From positions 1-8,932 of the forward strand of contig CAYWTM010000127.1 of NCBI GenBank assembly GCA_964460185.1: a DNA stretch of 8,932 nucleotides, given 5' to 3'. Of the stretch, positions 1-5,699 are shown one piece after another. Positions within the stretch are counted from its first letter, which is position 1; each line of letters begins with the position of its first letter. A program made the position numbers and the translations under genes. The stretch comes from JAVJPJ01 sp040217295 (lineage in GTDB: Bacteria; Pseudomonadota; Alphaproteobacteria; Rhodobacterales; Rhodobacteraceae). The notes below the pieces were generated by a model, which did no database searches, had not been told where the DNA came from, and saw only the letters and a list, made by a program, of their open reading frames with translations.

Positions 1-369
1 CTCGGTCACGGCGGTCTTGGTGATCGCGTTGAACACCACCCGGCTGACGGCGGTGTCTTTCTTGATTGCCTTGCGTTTGGTCAGTGCCTCCTGCAGGTGC
101 CAGCTGATCGCTTCGCCCTCGCGATCGGGGTCAGTCGCCAGGATCAGCGTCTGGTCGTCTTTCAGCGCATCGGCGATGGCCTTGACGTGTTTGCGACTGT
201 CGACGCCGATTTCCCACTCCATCGCGAATCCCTCTTCGGGATCGACGGAGCCGTCCTTGGAGGGCAGGTCGCGCACATGACCATAGGACGCGAGAACCGT
301 GTAATCGCTACCAAGATACTTGTTGATGGTCTTGGCTTTTGCTGGCGATTCAACAACGACGACGGGCAT
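1..369 (-). CDS. topA: DNA topoisomerase I (TopA), N-terminal 123 residues, cut by window edge
   Basis: Type IA topoisomerase, which relaxes negatively supercoiled DNA by making a transient single-strand break. Only the N-terminal TOPRIM domain is in the window; codon 123 (Glu) ends exactly at base 1 and the rest of the gene lies to the left. Visible hallmarks are the opening VVVVESPAKAKTINKYLG (residues 3-20) with the catalytic acidic residue Glu7, the segment SYGHVRDLPSK (28-38), and the metal-binding DPDREGEAI (80-88) giving the DxDxE triad Asp80, Asp82 and Glu84. The start at 369 is supported by an AAGGA ribosome-binding site 9 nt upstream and by the family's typical short lead-in before the ESPAKAKTI motif. 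The gene lies downstream of dprA on the same strand with a 267-bp spacer, a dprA-topA order I recall as common in alphaproteobacteria. Identity is very secure; nothing can be said about the catalytic tyrosine or the zinc-finger C-terminus, which are outside the window. Confidence 0.97.
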   Translation of the reverse strand, partial: MPVVVVESPAKAKTINKYLGSDYTVLASYGHVRDLPSKDGSVDPEEGFAMEWEIGVDSRKHVKAIADALKDDQTLILATDPDREGEAISWHLQEALTKRKAIKKDTAVSRVVFNAITKTAVTE

Positions 370-378
370 GGATGACTG

Positions 379-383
379 TCCTT
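379..383 (-). promoter_or_regulatory. Ribosome-binding site of topA
   Basis: AAGGA on the minus strand, 9 nt before the topA ATG. It is a good Shine-Dalgarno match and fixes the topA start. Confidence 0.75.
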
Positions 384-464
384 ACAGGGCGCGGGGGCTG
401 TGGCGGCGGACCATGTGGGGTCAGGCGGCGGGTTGTCAATGCGTCAGGCAGTGGGGGTGTGCGG

Positions 465-481
465 CGTCATCATGGATGACG
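465..481. repeat. Short inverted repeat upstream of topA
   Basis: CGTCATC and GATGACG are perfect 7-bp arms around a 3-nt centre (ATG). The dyad lies about 100 bp upstream of the topA start codon in non-coding DNA. It could be an operator half-site pair or chance; no regulator is implied by the sequence alone. Confidence 0.35.
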
Positions 482-636
482 GAAACTTGCGGCGCTGCCC
501 CTGTGCGGCCGAGGGCGCGTGCGTTTTGCACAGGCGACCCCACGAATGTCGTTTGGGTCGGTGTGGCAAACCCGCCCCGCCTGTCCAAGCGCGTGAACGC
601 GGTACCGGGCACCGTCAGGCCGCTGACCGGACATCG

Positions 637-1803
637 TCAGGAGAGGTGGACCATACCTCCGGGGCTGCGGGTGATGCGCCCGGCCAGTTCCAGAACCGCC
701 AACGCCTGTGAGACAGTGCGTGCGGGTTGCCCAAGCTCCCGGATCAACTGATCCTCGGCCACGGGCGTGGGGCCCAGCACGGCAAGGATCGAACCTTCGA
801 CACCACCTGCCGGCGGCCTTGGGGCCGCCTGCCGGGTCGCTTGGGGAGGGCTTGGCACGGCAGGCGTTGCGGCCATGACCGGCGCATCATCGGGCGCACC
901 AAGCGCGTCGATCACGTCTTGAGCGCCACGCACCAGAACCGCGCCGTCACGGATCAGAAGGTTGGCACCGGCGGCCCGGGTGTCCATCGGGTGCCCCGGC
1001 ACCGCCATGACCTCGCGCCCCTGATCCAGAGCGTACCGCGCCGTGATGAGTGAGCCCGAGCGCACCGCCGCCTCGATCACGATCACGGCGCTGGCCAGGC
1101 CCGACACGATGCGGTTGCGGCGGGGAAAATGGCGTGCCTGCGGCTCCAGCCCGAAAGGCATTTCGCTCAGCCGCAGACCCTGCTTCCCTATGGTGCGGGC
1201 CAGATCGGTGTTTTCGGCCGGGTAAATGATGTCGAGCCCACCGGCCTGGACGGCGATGGTGCCGGTTTCCAGCGCGGCGCCATGGGCCAGCGCGTCAATC
1301 CCGCGCGCCAGACCGGACACGACGACGAAACCGGCCGCGCCCAGATCGGCTGCCAGCCGCCGGGCCATGCGCGTCCCCAGGGCCGACGCGTTGCGTGTTC
1401 CCACCATCGCCACCATTGGCCTTTGCAGCAAGGATGTCTTTCCCAAGGTCCACAGGATCGGCGGCGCATCTGCGATCTCGGCCAGGGCGGTCGGATAGTC
1501 AGGATCGCCAAGGCACAGCATCCGCGCGCCGTTCCGTTTGGCCGCACGCAATTCCGCCAGCGCCACGGGTTCGGGGCAGGCGGTGTAGCTGTCGACGCCC
1601 GCGGCGCGCGCGACCCCGGGCAAGGCCTCGAGCGCGGCGCAAGCGTGACCGTGTTCGCCCATGAGGCGCAGATATGTGGCTGGTCCCACGCGGCGCGACC
1701 GGATCAGGCGCAGGCGCGCCAAACGCTCCGCATCATCGGCTGCGGGGGACGGCAGGAAAGCGGGGGCCTGTTCGGAGAATCCGAATTCATACTCGGCAGA
1801 CAT
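637..1803 (-). CDS. dprA: DNA-processing protein DprA (Smf)
   Basis: DprA binds incoming single-stranded DNA in the cytoplasm and loads RecA onto it during natural transformation; it is also kept widely in non-competent bacteria. The 388-residue product shows the expected architecture. There is an N-terminal helical SAM-like part (about 25-75), then a Rossmann-like core (about 95-300) with VAMVGTRNAS (131-140), SGLARGIDALAHGAAL (163-178), AGGLDIIYPAEN (187-198), FPRRNRIVSGL (226-236) and RSGSLITARYALDQGREV (248-265). A proline/alanine-rich linker (about 305-335) leads to a C-terminal winged-helix domain (about 337-388) of the kind found in many Gram-negative DprA proteins. The ATG at 1803 is the first possible start, because an in-frame TAG lies only four codons upstream. 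No strong Shine-Dalgarno precedes it, so initiation may be weak or use a downstream start. Length is normal and no key motif is missing. It faces topA and follows tldD across a 218-bp palindrome-filled spacer, so it is probably transcribed separately from tldD. Confidence 0.95.
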   Translation of the reverse strand: MSAEYEFGFSEQAPAFLPSPAADDAERLARLRLIRSRRVGPATYLRLMGEHGHACAALEALPGVARAAGVDSYTACPEPVALAELRAAKRNGARMLCLGDPDYPTALAEIADAPPILWTLGKTSLLQRPMVAMVGTRNASALGTRMARRLAADLGAAGFVVVSGLARGIDALAHGAALETGTIAVQAGGLDIIYPAENTDLARTIGKQGLRLSEMPFGLEPQARHFPRRNRIVSGLASAVIVIEAAVRSGSLITARYALDQGREVMAVPGHPMDTRAAGANLLIRDGAVLVRGAQDVIDALGAPDDAPVMAATPAVPSPPQATRQAAPRPPAGGVEGSILAVLGPTPVAEDQLIRELGQPARTVSQALAVLELAGRITRSPGGMVHLS

Positions 1804-1856
1804 ATCGGGACGCTACGCGGAAACCGATTAACAGCCGGTTACCAATCATCTGCCCA

Positions 1857-1946
1857 GCAGAGTTTTTCAAAACTCTGCCTCACGCGCTTGCAAGCGCGTG
1901 CACCAGAGCCTTGCAAGGCTCTGGCCAGTCTTTTGCAAAAGACTGG
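1857..1946. repeat. Array of four adjacent perfect or near-perfect palindromes
   Basis: Four self-complementary units stand almost head to tail in the non-coding spacer between tldD and dprA. Unit 1 (1857-1878) has arms GCAGAGTTTT/AAAACTCTGC around TC. Unit 2 (1881-1900) has half-site CACGCGCTTG. Unit 3 (1903-1924) has half-site CCAGAGCCTTG. Unit 4 (1925-1946) has half-site CCAGTCTTTTG. Units 2-4 are perfect palindromes centred on TGCA; unit 1 differs from that rule only at the central dinucleotide. Arm sequences differ between units but remain perfectly paired within each. Units 3 and 4 abut directly, and the 7-mers GCACCAG (1900-1906) and CTGGTGC (1943-1949) flank the pair as an outer inverted repeat, so a two-armed cruciform or cloverleaf-like RNA fold is possible. 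No T-run follows on either strand, so these are not classic intrinsic terminators. They could end or stabilise the tldD transcript, or be a family of short dispersed palindromic elements. Confidence 0.85.
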
Positions 1947-1953
1947 TGCCAAC

Positions 1954-1967
1954 GTGCAGGCCCGCAC
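1954..1967. repeat. Imperfect palindrome next to the array
   Basis: GTGCAGGCCCGCAC is self-complementary except for one mismatched position (A1958 against C1963). It lies 8 bp beyond the last perfect unit of the palindrome array. It may be a decayed array member, though it is shorter and lacks the TTGCAA centre. Confidence 0.4.
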
Positions 1968-1975
1968 TGCAGGTC

Positions 1976-2000
1976 CGTCCGGCATGCGCGCCACCGGACG
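1976..2000. repeat. Inverted repeat just downstream of the tldD stop
   Basis: CGTCCGG (1976-1982) and CCGGACG (1994-2000) are perfect 7-bp arms around an 11-nt loop, 22 bp past the tldD stop codon on the minus strand. Being the first stem-loop a tldD transcript would form, it is a candidate 3'-end hairpin, but the bases that follow are GC-rich with no uridine tract. Termination, if any, would have to be Rho-dependent or need the whole hairpin cluster. Confidence 0.5.
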
Positions 2001-2021
2001 ATCAGCAGTTCCGGCTGACAT

Positions 2022-3446
2022 TCACGCGGCAGACCCGCCAACGGTCAGACCACCGATGAGCAGTGTCGGCTGGCCCACGCCCACCGGCACCCACTGTCCG
2101 TTCTTGCCGCAATTCCCCATGCCGGGGTCCAACGCCATGTCATTTCCGATCGCCCGGATCTGTTGCAGCGCCGTCGCGCCGTCACCGATCAGGGTGGCTC
2201 CTTTCACCGGGGCGCCGACAACGCCGTTCTTCACGCGGTAGGCCTCGGTGCACGAGAACACGAACTTGCCGTTGGTTATGTCGACTTGCCCACCACCGAA
2301 CCCCACGGCGTAGATACCGTCCCTGACGTCGGCCACGATATCGCCCGGCGCGGCGTCGCCGCCCAGCATGTAGGTGTTGGTCATCCGCGTCATCGGCGCA
2401 TGGGCATAGCTTTCGCGGCGTCCATTGCCGGTTGGCGAGACCCCCATCAGGCGTGCGGACTGGCGATCTTGCATGTAGCCCACGAGGATACCGTCCTCGA
2501 TCAGCGTGGTCTTGTTGGACGGCGTGCCTTCGTCATCGACGCTGATCGATCCGCGGCGGTCGGGAATCGTTCCGTCATCCAGGACCGTCACGCCCGGCGC
2601 CGCGATCCGTTGCCCCATCAGACCTGCAAAAGCCGATTGCGTCTTGCGGTTGAAATCGCCCTCCAGCCCGTGGCCGATCGCCTCGTGCAGCAAGATGCCG
2701 GGCCAGCCGGGGCCCAGCGCCACATCCATCATGCCCGCGGGCGCGGGTTCGGCGGACAGGTTCACCACCGCGATGCGCAACGCCTCGCGGGCAATGCCTT
2801 CCCAATGGTCGCGCCCCAACAGGCCCGCAAGCCCGACGCGCCCCCCGCCCCCGGCCGAGCCGCTTTCACGACGCCCATTGTCTTCCACGATGATCGACAC
2901 GTTCAGCCGCACCATCGGTCGGGTATCGCGGACGCGGTTGCCTTCGGGCCGCAGGATCTCGACCTCCTGGTGGGACGCCGCCATCGAGGCCGACACCTGT
3001 ACGACGCGCGGATCCAGCGCACGGGCATAGGCGTCGATCTCGGCCAGGGTGTCCAGCTTGACGCCGAATTCCGCCCCCGCCATGGGATCTTCGTCGGTAT
3101 ACAGCTTCACATTCGTGCCCATGGGCGCATCGGCCAGGATCCCGCCGCCATCGCCCACCGCCAGCCGGGCGGTCTGTGCAGCCCTGAGCAGGGACGCCTC
3201 GGAGATCTCGGTGGAATGCGCGTAGCCTGCGACCTCACCCTTGACCGCGCGCAACCCGAATCCCTCGGCCGCATCGTAGCTTGCGGTCTTGACCCGGCCG
3301 TCATCGAACACCAGCACCTCGGATCTGCGGCGTTCCAGGAACAGCTCTCCATCGTCGGCGCCATCGGTGGCCTGCCGCAAGACGCGCAGGGCCGCGCCTT
3401 CATCCAAAAGGGTCTCGAACGGGCGGAAAGGGGTGGATTGTGCCAT
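2022..3446 (-). CDS. tldD: Metalloprotease TldD (catalytic subunit of TldD/TldE)
   Basis: TldD is the zinc-bearing subunit of a cytosolic heterodimeric protease that trims unfolded peptides. In E. coli it is known for processing microcin B17 and degrading the CcdA antitoxin. The signature HEAIGH lies at residues 254-259 (HExxxH: His254, Glu255, His259), followed by GLEGDFNRK. The C-terminal MGNCGKNGQW supplies Cys446, matching the third zinc ligand described for the E. coli enzyme. Other family signatures are ISVDDEGTPSN and QVDITNGKFVFSCTEAY. I chose the ATG at 3446 (474 residues, close to the usual length). A GGAG site sits 6 nt upstream, and the protein then begins MAQSTPFRPFETLL. An upstream in-frame ATG at 3509 would add 21 residues but has no ribosome-binding site and adds a poorly conserved-looking, proline-rich start. 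The partner TldE/PmbA is not in the window. It is divergent from coxB, with which it shares a 181-bp upstream region. Confidence 0.95.
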   Translation of the reverse strand: MAQSTPFRPFETLLDEGAALRVLRQATDGADDGELFLERRRSEVLVFDDGRVKTASYDAAEGFGLRAVKGEVAGYAHSTEISEASLLRAAQTARLAVGDGGGILADAPMGTNVKLYTDEDPMAGAEFGVKLDTLAEIDAYARALDPRVVQVSASMAASHQEVEILRPEGNRVRDTRPMVRLNVSIIVEDNGRRESGSAGGGGRVGLAGLLGRDHWEGIAREALRIAVVNLSAEPAPAGMMDVALGPGWPGILLHEAIGHGLEGDFNRKTQSAFAGLMGQRIAAPGVTVLDDGTIPDRRGSISVDDEGTPSNKTTLIEDGILVGYMQDRQSARLMGVSPTGNGRRESYAHAPMTRMTNTYMLGGDAAPGDIVADVRDGIYAVGFGGGQVDITNGKFVFSCTEAYRVKNGVVGAPVKGATLIGDGATALQQIRAIGNDMALDPGMGNCGKNGQWVPVGVGQPTLLIGGLTVGGSAA

Positions 3447-3452
3447 GACGAT

Positions 3453-3456
3453 CTCC
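3453..3456 (-). promoter_or_regulatory. Ribosome-binding site deciding the tldD start
   Basis: GGAG on the minus strand, 6 nt before the ATG at 3446. The alternative upstream ATG at 3509 has no such site, so this favours the shorter TldD. Confidence 0.65.
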
Positions 3457-3614
3457 GGCTTGTGCATTCGGATGACCGGCGCGGGCCGGTCTGCGGTGGG
3501 GTGAGACATTTAGACCAAATGCCTTGCGTGTCTGTCAGCTATATGGTCCACGCGACGATGAACACAACGGTATGCCGCTTCGGTGAACGATCACGAGGCA
3601 TACCGGGAGAATAC

Positions 3615-3618
3615 AGGA
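3615..3618 (+). promoter_or_regulatory. Ribosome-binding site deciding the coxB start
   Basis: AGGA with a 9-nt spacer to the ATG at 3628. The ATG at 3622 would leave only 3 nt from this site, although GGGAGA at 3605-3610 could serve it at an 11-nt distance. Confidence 0.5.
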
Positions 3619-3627
3619 CAGATGGTA

Positions 3628-4515
3628 ATGGCACTTCGCATGAAGCTGACCGGCCTGTGGGCCGGCATTGGCGCAACTTTCTTGGCAGGCGCCGTCTCGG
3701 CGCAGACTGCGGGTATGCGCGACGGACTGAACATCATCGGTGCACCCGAACCGGGCGGCATCGGATTTCAGCTTGGCGTGACGCAAGTCGCACGGGACAT
3801 CCGGGCGCTGGACACGTTCCTTTTGGTGATTTCGACCGCGATCGTCTTGTTCGTGACCGCATTGCTGGCCTACGCCATCATCAAGCACAACGCCAAGGCC
3901 AACCCGACGCCGGCGACGTTTACCCACAACACCCGGATCGAGGTGGCCTGGACCATCGTGCCGCTGCTGATCCTGATCGTGATCGGTGCATTTTCCCTTC
4001 CGGTCCTGTTCCGCCAGCAAACCATCCCCGATGCGGATGTGGTGGTCAAAGCCACCGGTCTGCAATGGTATTGGAACTATGAATACCCCGAGCATGGCAT
4101 CAGCTACGACAGCTTCATGCTGGCCGAAGACGAACTGGCGGAGTACGGCTATGGCCCCGACGAACACCTGCTGGCCACCGACACCGCCATGGTGGTGCCC
4201 ACCGGCCAGACCGTGGTGGTCCAGGTTACCGCCGCGGACGTGATCCATTCCTGGACGGTTCCCGCCTTCGGGGTGAAGCAAGATGGCGTTCCCGGCCGGC
4301 TGGCCGAGCTTTGGTTCGAAGTCGATCCCGGCATGGAAGGCGTTTATTTCGGCCAGTGTTCGGAACTGTGTGGGGTGAACCATGCCTACATGCCGATCAC
4401 GGTGTTTGCCGTGACGCCCGAGGAATACGAGGCCTGGCTGGCCGGCGATGCGCAGGAATTCGCATCCATCGGCACCCGCGCACCGCAGGTGATCGAACTG
4501 GCCTCGGCTGACTGA
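3628..4515 (+). CDS. coxB: Cytochrome c oxidase subunit II (CoxB/CtaC)
   Basis: Subunit II of the aa3-type oxidase receives electrons from cytochrome c at its periplasmic CuA centre and passes them to subunit I. From the start at 3628 it has 295 residues. A signal peptide (about 1-25) ends with AVSA just before Gln26, which fits the Gln-starting mature subunit II known from Paracoccus. Two membrane helices follow (about 62-86 and 106-126), then a cupredoxin domain. The aromatic QWYWNYEYP (146-154) is the electron-entry patch. CuA ligands are complete: His207 (VIHSW), then Cys244, Glu246, Cys248, His252 and Met255 in CSELCGVNHAYM. The start was chosen for the AGGA site 9 nt upstream; in-frame ATGs at 3583 and 3622 would only lengthen the signal peptide. 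It heads the cox cluster. Subunit I is not next to it, as is usual in this lineage. There are no signs of damage. Confidence 0.97.
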   Translation: MALRMKLTGLWAGIGATFLAGAVSAQTAGMRDGLNIIGAPEPGGIGFQLGVTQVARDIRALDTFLLVISTAIVLFVTALLAYAIIKHNAKANPTPATFTHNTRIEVAWTIVPLLILIVIGAFSLPVLFRQQTIPDADVVVKATGLQWYWNYEYPEHGISYDSFMLAEDELAEYGYGPDEHLLATDTAMVVPTGQTVVVQVTAADVIHSWTVPAFGVKQDGVPGRLAELWFEVDPGMEGVYFGQCSELCGVNHAYMPITVFAVTPEEYEAWLAGDAQEFASIGTRAPQVIELASAD

Positions 4516-4521
4516 TGGTGA

Positions 4522-4541
4522 GGGCGGGACACGTCCCGCCC
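4522..4541. repeat. GC-rich stem-loop between coxB and ctaB
   Basis: GGGCGGGAC (4522-4530) and GTCCCGCCC (4533-4541) are perfect 9-bp arms. The actual hairpin would open a few central bases to form its loop. It begins 6 nt after the coxB stop and ends just before the ctaB start. It is not followed by a T-run, so it is more likely an mRNA-stabilising or partial-attenuation hairpin. Such an element could make subunit II transcript more abundant than the assembly-factor transcript downstream, but that is inference. Confidence 0.6.
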
Positions 4542-4566
4542 GGCCCAACATGCAATGGATGCACGT

Positions 4567-5505
4567 ATGACCGACCTGACCACCAACACGACCTCGCAGG
4601 CCGCTGAAGGCGACGCCCGTTTCGGCGACTACGTGGCCCTGCTCAAGCCGCGGGTGATGTCGCTTGTGGTCTTCACGGCGCTTGTGGGTCTCTTGGTGGC
4701 CCCGGGGTCCATCAATCCGATGATCGCCTTTACCGCGATCTTGTTCATCGCCCTTGGCGGCGGCGCGTCCGGTGCGCTGAACATGTGGTACGACGCCGAT
4801 ATCGACGCGGTGATGCGGCGCACGGCCAAGCGCCCGGTGCCCGCAGGGCGTGTCACCAGCGGCGAGGCCCTGTCGCTGGGTCTTTGGCTATCTGCGATTT
4901 CGGTTGCGATGCTGGGGCTTGCCACCAATTGGATGGCGGCGGCCCTTCTGGCGTTCACGATCTTTTTCTACGCGGTGATCTACACCATGTGGCTCAAGCG
5001 TGCGACACCTCAGAACATCGTGATCGGTGGCGCCGCCGGCGCTTTCCCTCCGATGATCGGGTGGGTCGCGGCGACGGGGTCGATCTCGCTGGAAGCGGTC
5101 TTGATGTTCGGTCTGATCTTCATCTGGACGCCGCCGCATTTCTGGGCGCTCGCGCTGTTCATGAAATCCGACTATCACGAAGCCAAGATCCCCATGTTGA
5201 CGGTCACCCACGGCCGCCGCGAAACCCGGCGCCAGATCCTGATCTACACCGTCGTGCTGGCGCCGGTGGCGCTGTGGCTTGGCTTCACGCCGGTGGCAGG
5301 TCCGGTCTATCTGGCGGCCGCTGTTGTCCTGAACGCGATCTTCCTGAAAGGTGCGTGGGATATCTGGCGCCGTGATGAGGTCATGGCCGAGGCGGATGGC
5401 TATGCTGTCGAAAAAAGGGTCTTCCGCTTTTCGCTGTACTATCTGTTCCTTCATTTCGGCGCACTTCTGGTGGATGCCGGACTGCGCGGCGCGGGGGTGA
5501 TGTAA
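4567..5505 (+). CDS. ctaB: Protohaem IX farnesyltransferase (haem O synthase, CtaB/CyoE/Cox10)
   Basis: An inner-membrane UbiA-family prenyltransferase that attaches a farnesyl group to haem B to make haem O, the precursor of haem A in this oxidase. Counting from the ATG at 4567 (312 residues), LLKPRVMSLVVFTALVG (25-41) leads into the first helix. NMWYDADIDAVMRRTAKRP (72-90) holds the Asp-rich site binding magnesium-diphosphate (N-x3-D-x3-D: Asn72, Asp76, Asp80). TPQNIVIGGAAGAFPPMIGW (147-166) and the DYHEAKIPMLTVTHGRR stretch (202-218) complete the Cox10-type signature. Many hydrophobic helices (about nine) are visible. An ATG at 4555 would add MDAR, but neither start has a strong ribosome-binding site; GGA 7 nt before 4567, and the usual MTD-type start I recall in relatives, favour 4567. 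It starts about 50 bp after coxB, beyond a GC-rich hairpin. Its stop overlaps the next start (TAATG), indicating translational coupling. Confidence 0.95.
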   Translation: MTDLTTNTTSQAAEGDARFGDYVALLKPRVMSLVVFTALVGLLVAPGSINPMIAFTAILFIALGGGASGALNMWYDADIDAVMRRTAKRPVPAGRVTSGEALSLGLWLSAISVAMLGLATNWMAAALLAFTIFFYAVIYTMWLKRATPQNIVIGGAAGAFPPMIGWVAATGSISLEAVLMFGLIFIWTPPHFWALALFMKSDYHEAKIPMLTVTHGRRETRRQILIYTVVLAPVALWLGFTPVAGPVYLAAAVVLNAIFLKGAWDIWRRDEVMAEADGYAVEKRVFRFSLYYLFLHFGALLVDAGLRGAGVM

Positions 5506-5699
5506 TGCCGATCACGCAAACCCATGACCTGCACAAACGCCGCTTTGGCCGCAATGTGGGTGTTGCCCTCTGCCTGGTGGCCTTCGCCGCGATCGTGTTC
5601 GGGCTGAGCGTCGCCAAGATCACGCAAGGTGCGTCGATGGAAGCCTTCGATCACACGCCGCGCGTGTCTCTGACACCACCAATGGAGGAGAGCCAATGA
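5505..5699 (+). CDS. Small single-pass membrane protein of the cox operon (possible CoxF-like)
   Basis: A 64-residue protein with a basic N-terminus (HDLHKRRFGRN, about 7-17), one hydrophobic helix (about 18-37, VGVALCLVAFAAIVFGLSVA) and a short hydrophilic tail ending in EESQ. By the positive-inside rule the N-terminus should be cytoplasmic and the tail periplasmic. It is locked into the operon: its ATG shares a base with the ctaB stop (TAATG) and its stop overlaps the ctaG start (ATGA). The tail codons also encode the GGAGGAG ribosome-binding site of ctaG. A small ORF in this position occurs in related cox operons (Paracoccus ORF2 and proteins sometimes called CoxF), from memory. It carries no metal-binding motif; the single Cys lies within the helix. 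The function is not established. Overlap on both sides and a sensible topology make it a real gene; a role in oxidase assembly or as a small accessory subunit is inferred from context only. Confidence 0.85.
   Translation: MPITQTHDLHKRRFGRNVGVALCLVAFAAIVFGLSVAKITQGASMEAFDHTPRVSLTPPMEESQ
5684..5690 (+). promoter_or_regulatory. Strong ribosome-binding site of ctaG inside the preceding ORF
   Basis: GGAGGAG with a 5-nt spacer to the ctaG ATG at 5696. It is the strongest Shine-Dalgarno in the cluster and lies in the last codons of the upstream small ORF. Confidence 0.8.

Larger units (their letters stand above)
370..636. other. dprA-topA intergenic spacer, no gene seen
   Basis: This 267-bp spacer between the dprA stop and the topA start has no convincing coding frame; the open frames crossing it are arginine-, cysteine- and proline-rich and overlap dprA. 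It probably carries the topA promoter, but I could not find a good -35/-10 pair. It contains a 7-bp dyad at 465-481 and a weak stem at 614-627 (GTCAG/CTGAC around GCCG) just downstream of the dprA stop. That stem is not followed by a T-run on the minus strand, so it is not a convincing terminator. The 10-mer CATGGATGAC occurs twice, at 367-376 (over the topA start) and at 471-480 (in the dyad). Confidence 0.6.
3447..3627. promoter_or_regulatory. Divergent tldD/coxB upstream region
   Basis: This 181-bp non-coding region must hold the start of the cox operon transcript and probably that of tldD. On the minus strand a weak sigma70-like pair can be drawn for tldD: TTGTGT (reverse complement of 3562-3567) and TATAGC (reverse complement of 3538-3543), spaced 18 bp. 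Each box matches consensus only partly. On the plus strand TATATG at 3540-3545 resembles a -10 box but lacks a partner -35 at the right distance. No clear dyad operator is seen. Confidence 0.3.

Noticed and set aside
1822..1847. Bulged dyad upstream of dprA (AACCG/CGGTT and TAAC/GTTA)
   Set aside because: Stems are only 4-5 bp and interrupted; not distinguishable from chance.
1857..1946. Palindrome array as a CRISPR array
   Set aside because: There are no constant direct repeats separated by uniform unique spacers and no cas genes; units are adjacent and differ in sequence.
1857..1946. Palindromes as intrinsic terminators
   Set aside because: No uridine tract follows any of the stems on either strand.
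1129..2241. Plus-strand open frame of 370 codons across dprA and the palindrome spacer
   Set aside because: It is antisense to dprA, without recognisable domains, and crosses the palindromes, which would be odd for coding sequence.
3510..3582. Sigma70 promoter for coxB using TATATG at 3540-3545
   Set aside because: No acceptable -35 box lies 16-18 bp upstream; kept only as a low-confidence regulatory region.
2163..4082. Long plus-strand open frame (639 codons) across tldD and into coxB
   Set aside because: It is antisense to tldD, whose zinc-protease motifs are unmistakable, and its translation is His/Arg/Asp-rich without family motifs. Such long antisense frames are common in high-GC DNA.
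3535..4551. Minus-strand open frame of 338 codons opposite coxB
   Set aside because: It is antisense to a subunit II gene with a complete CuA site; the translation is low-complexity His/Gly/Asp-rich.
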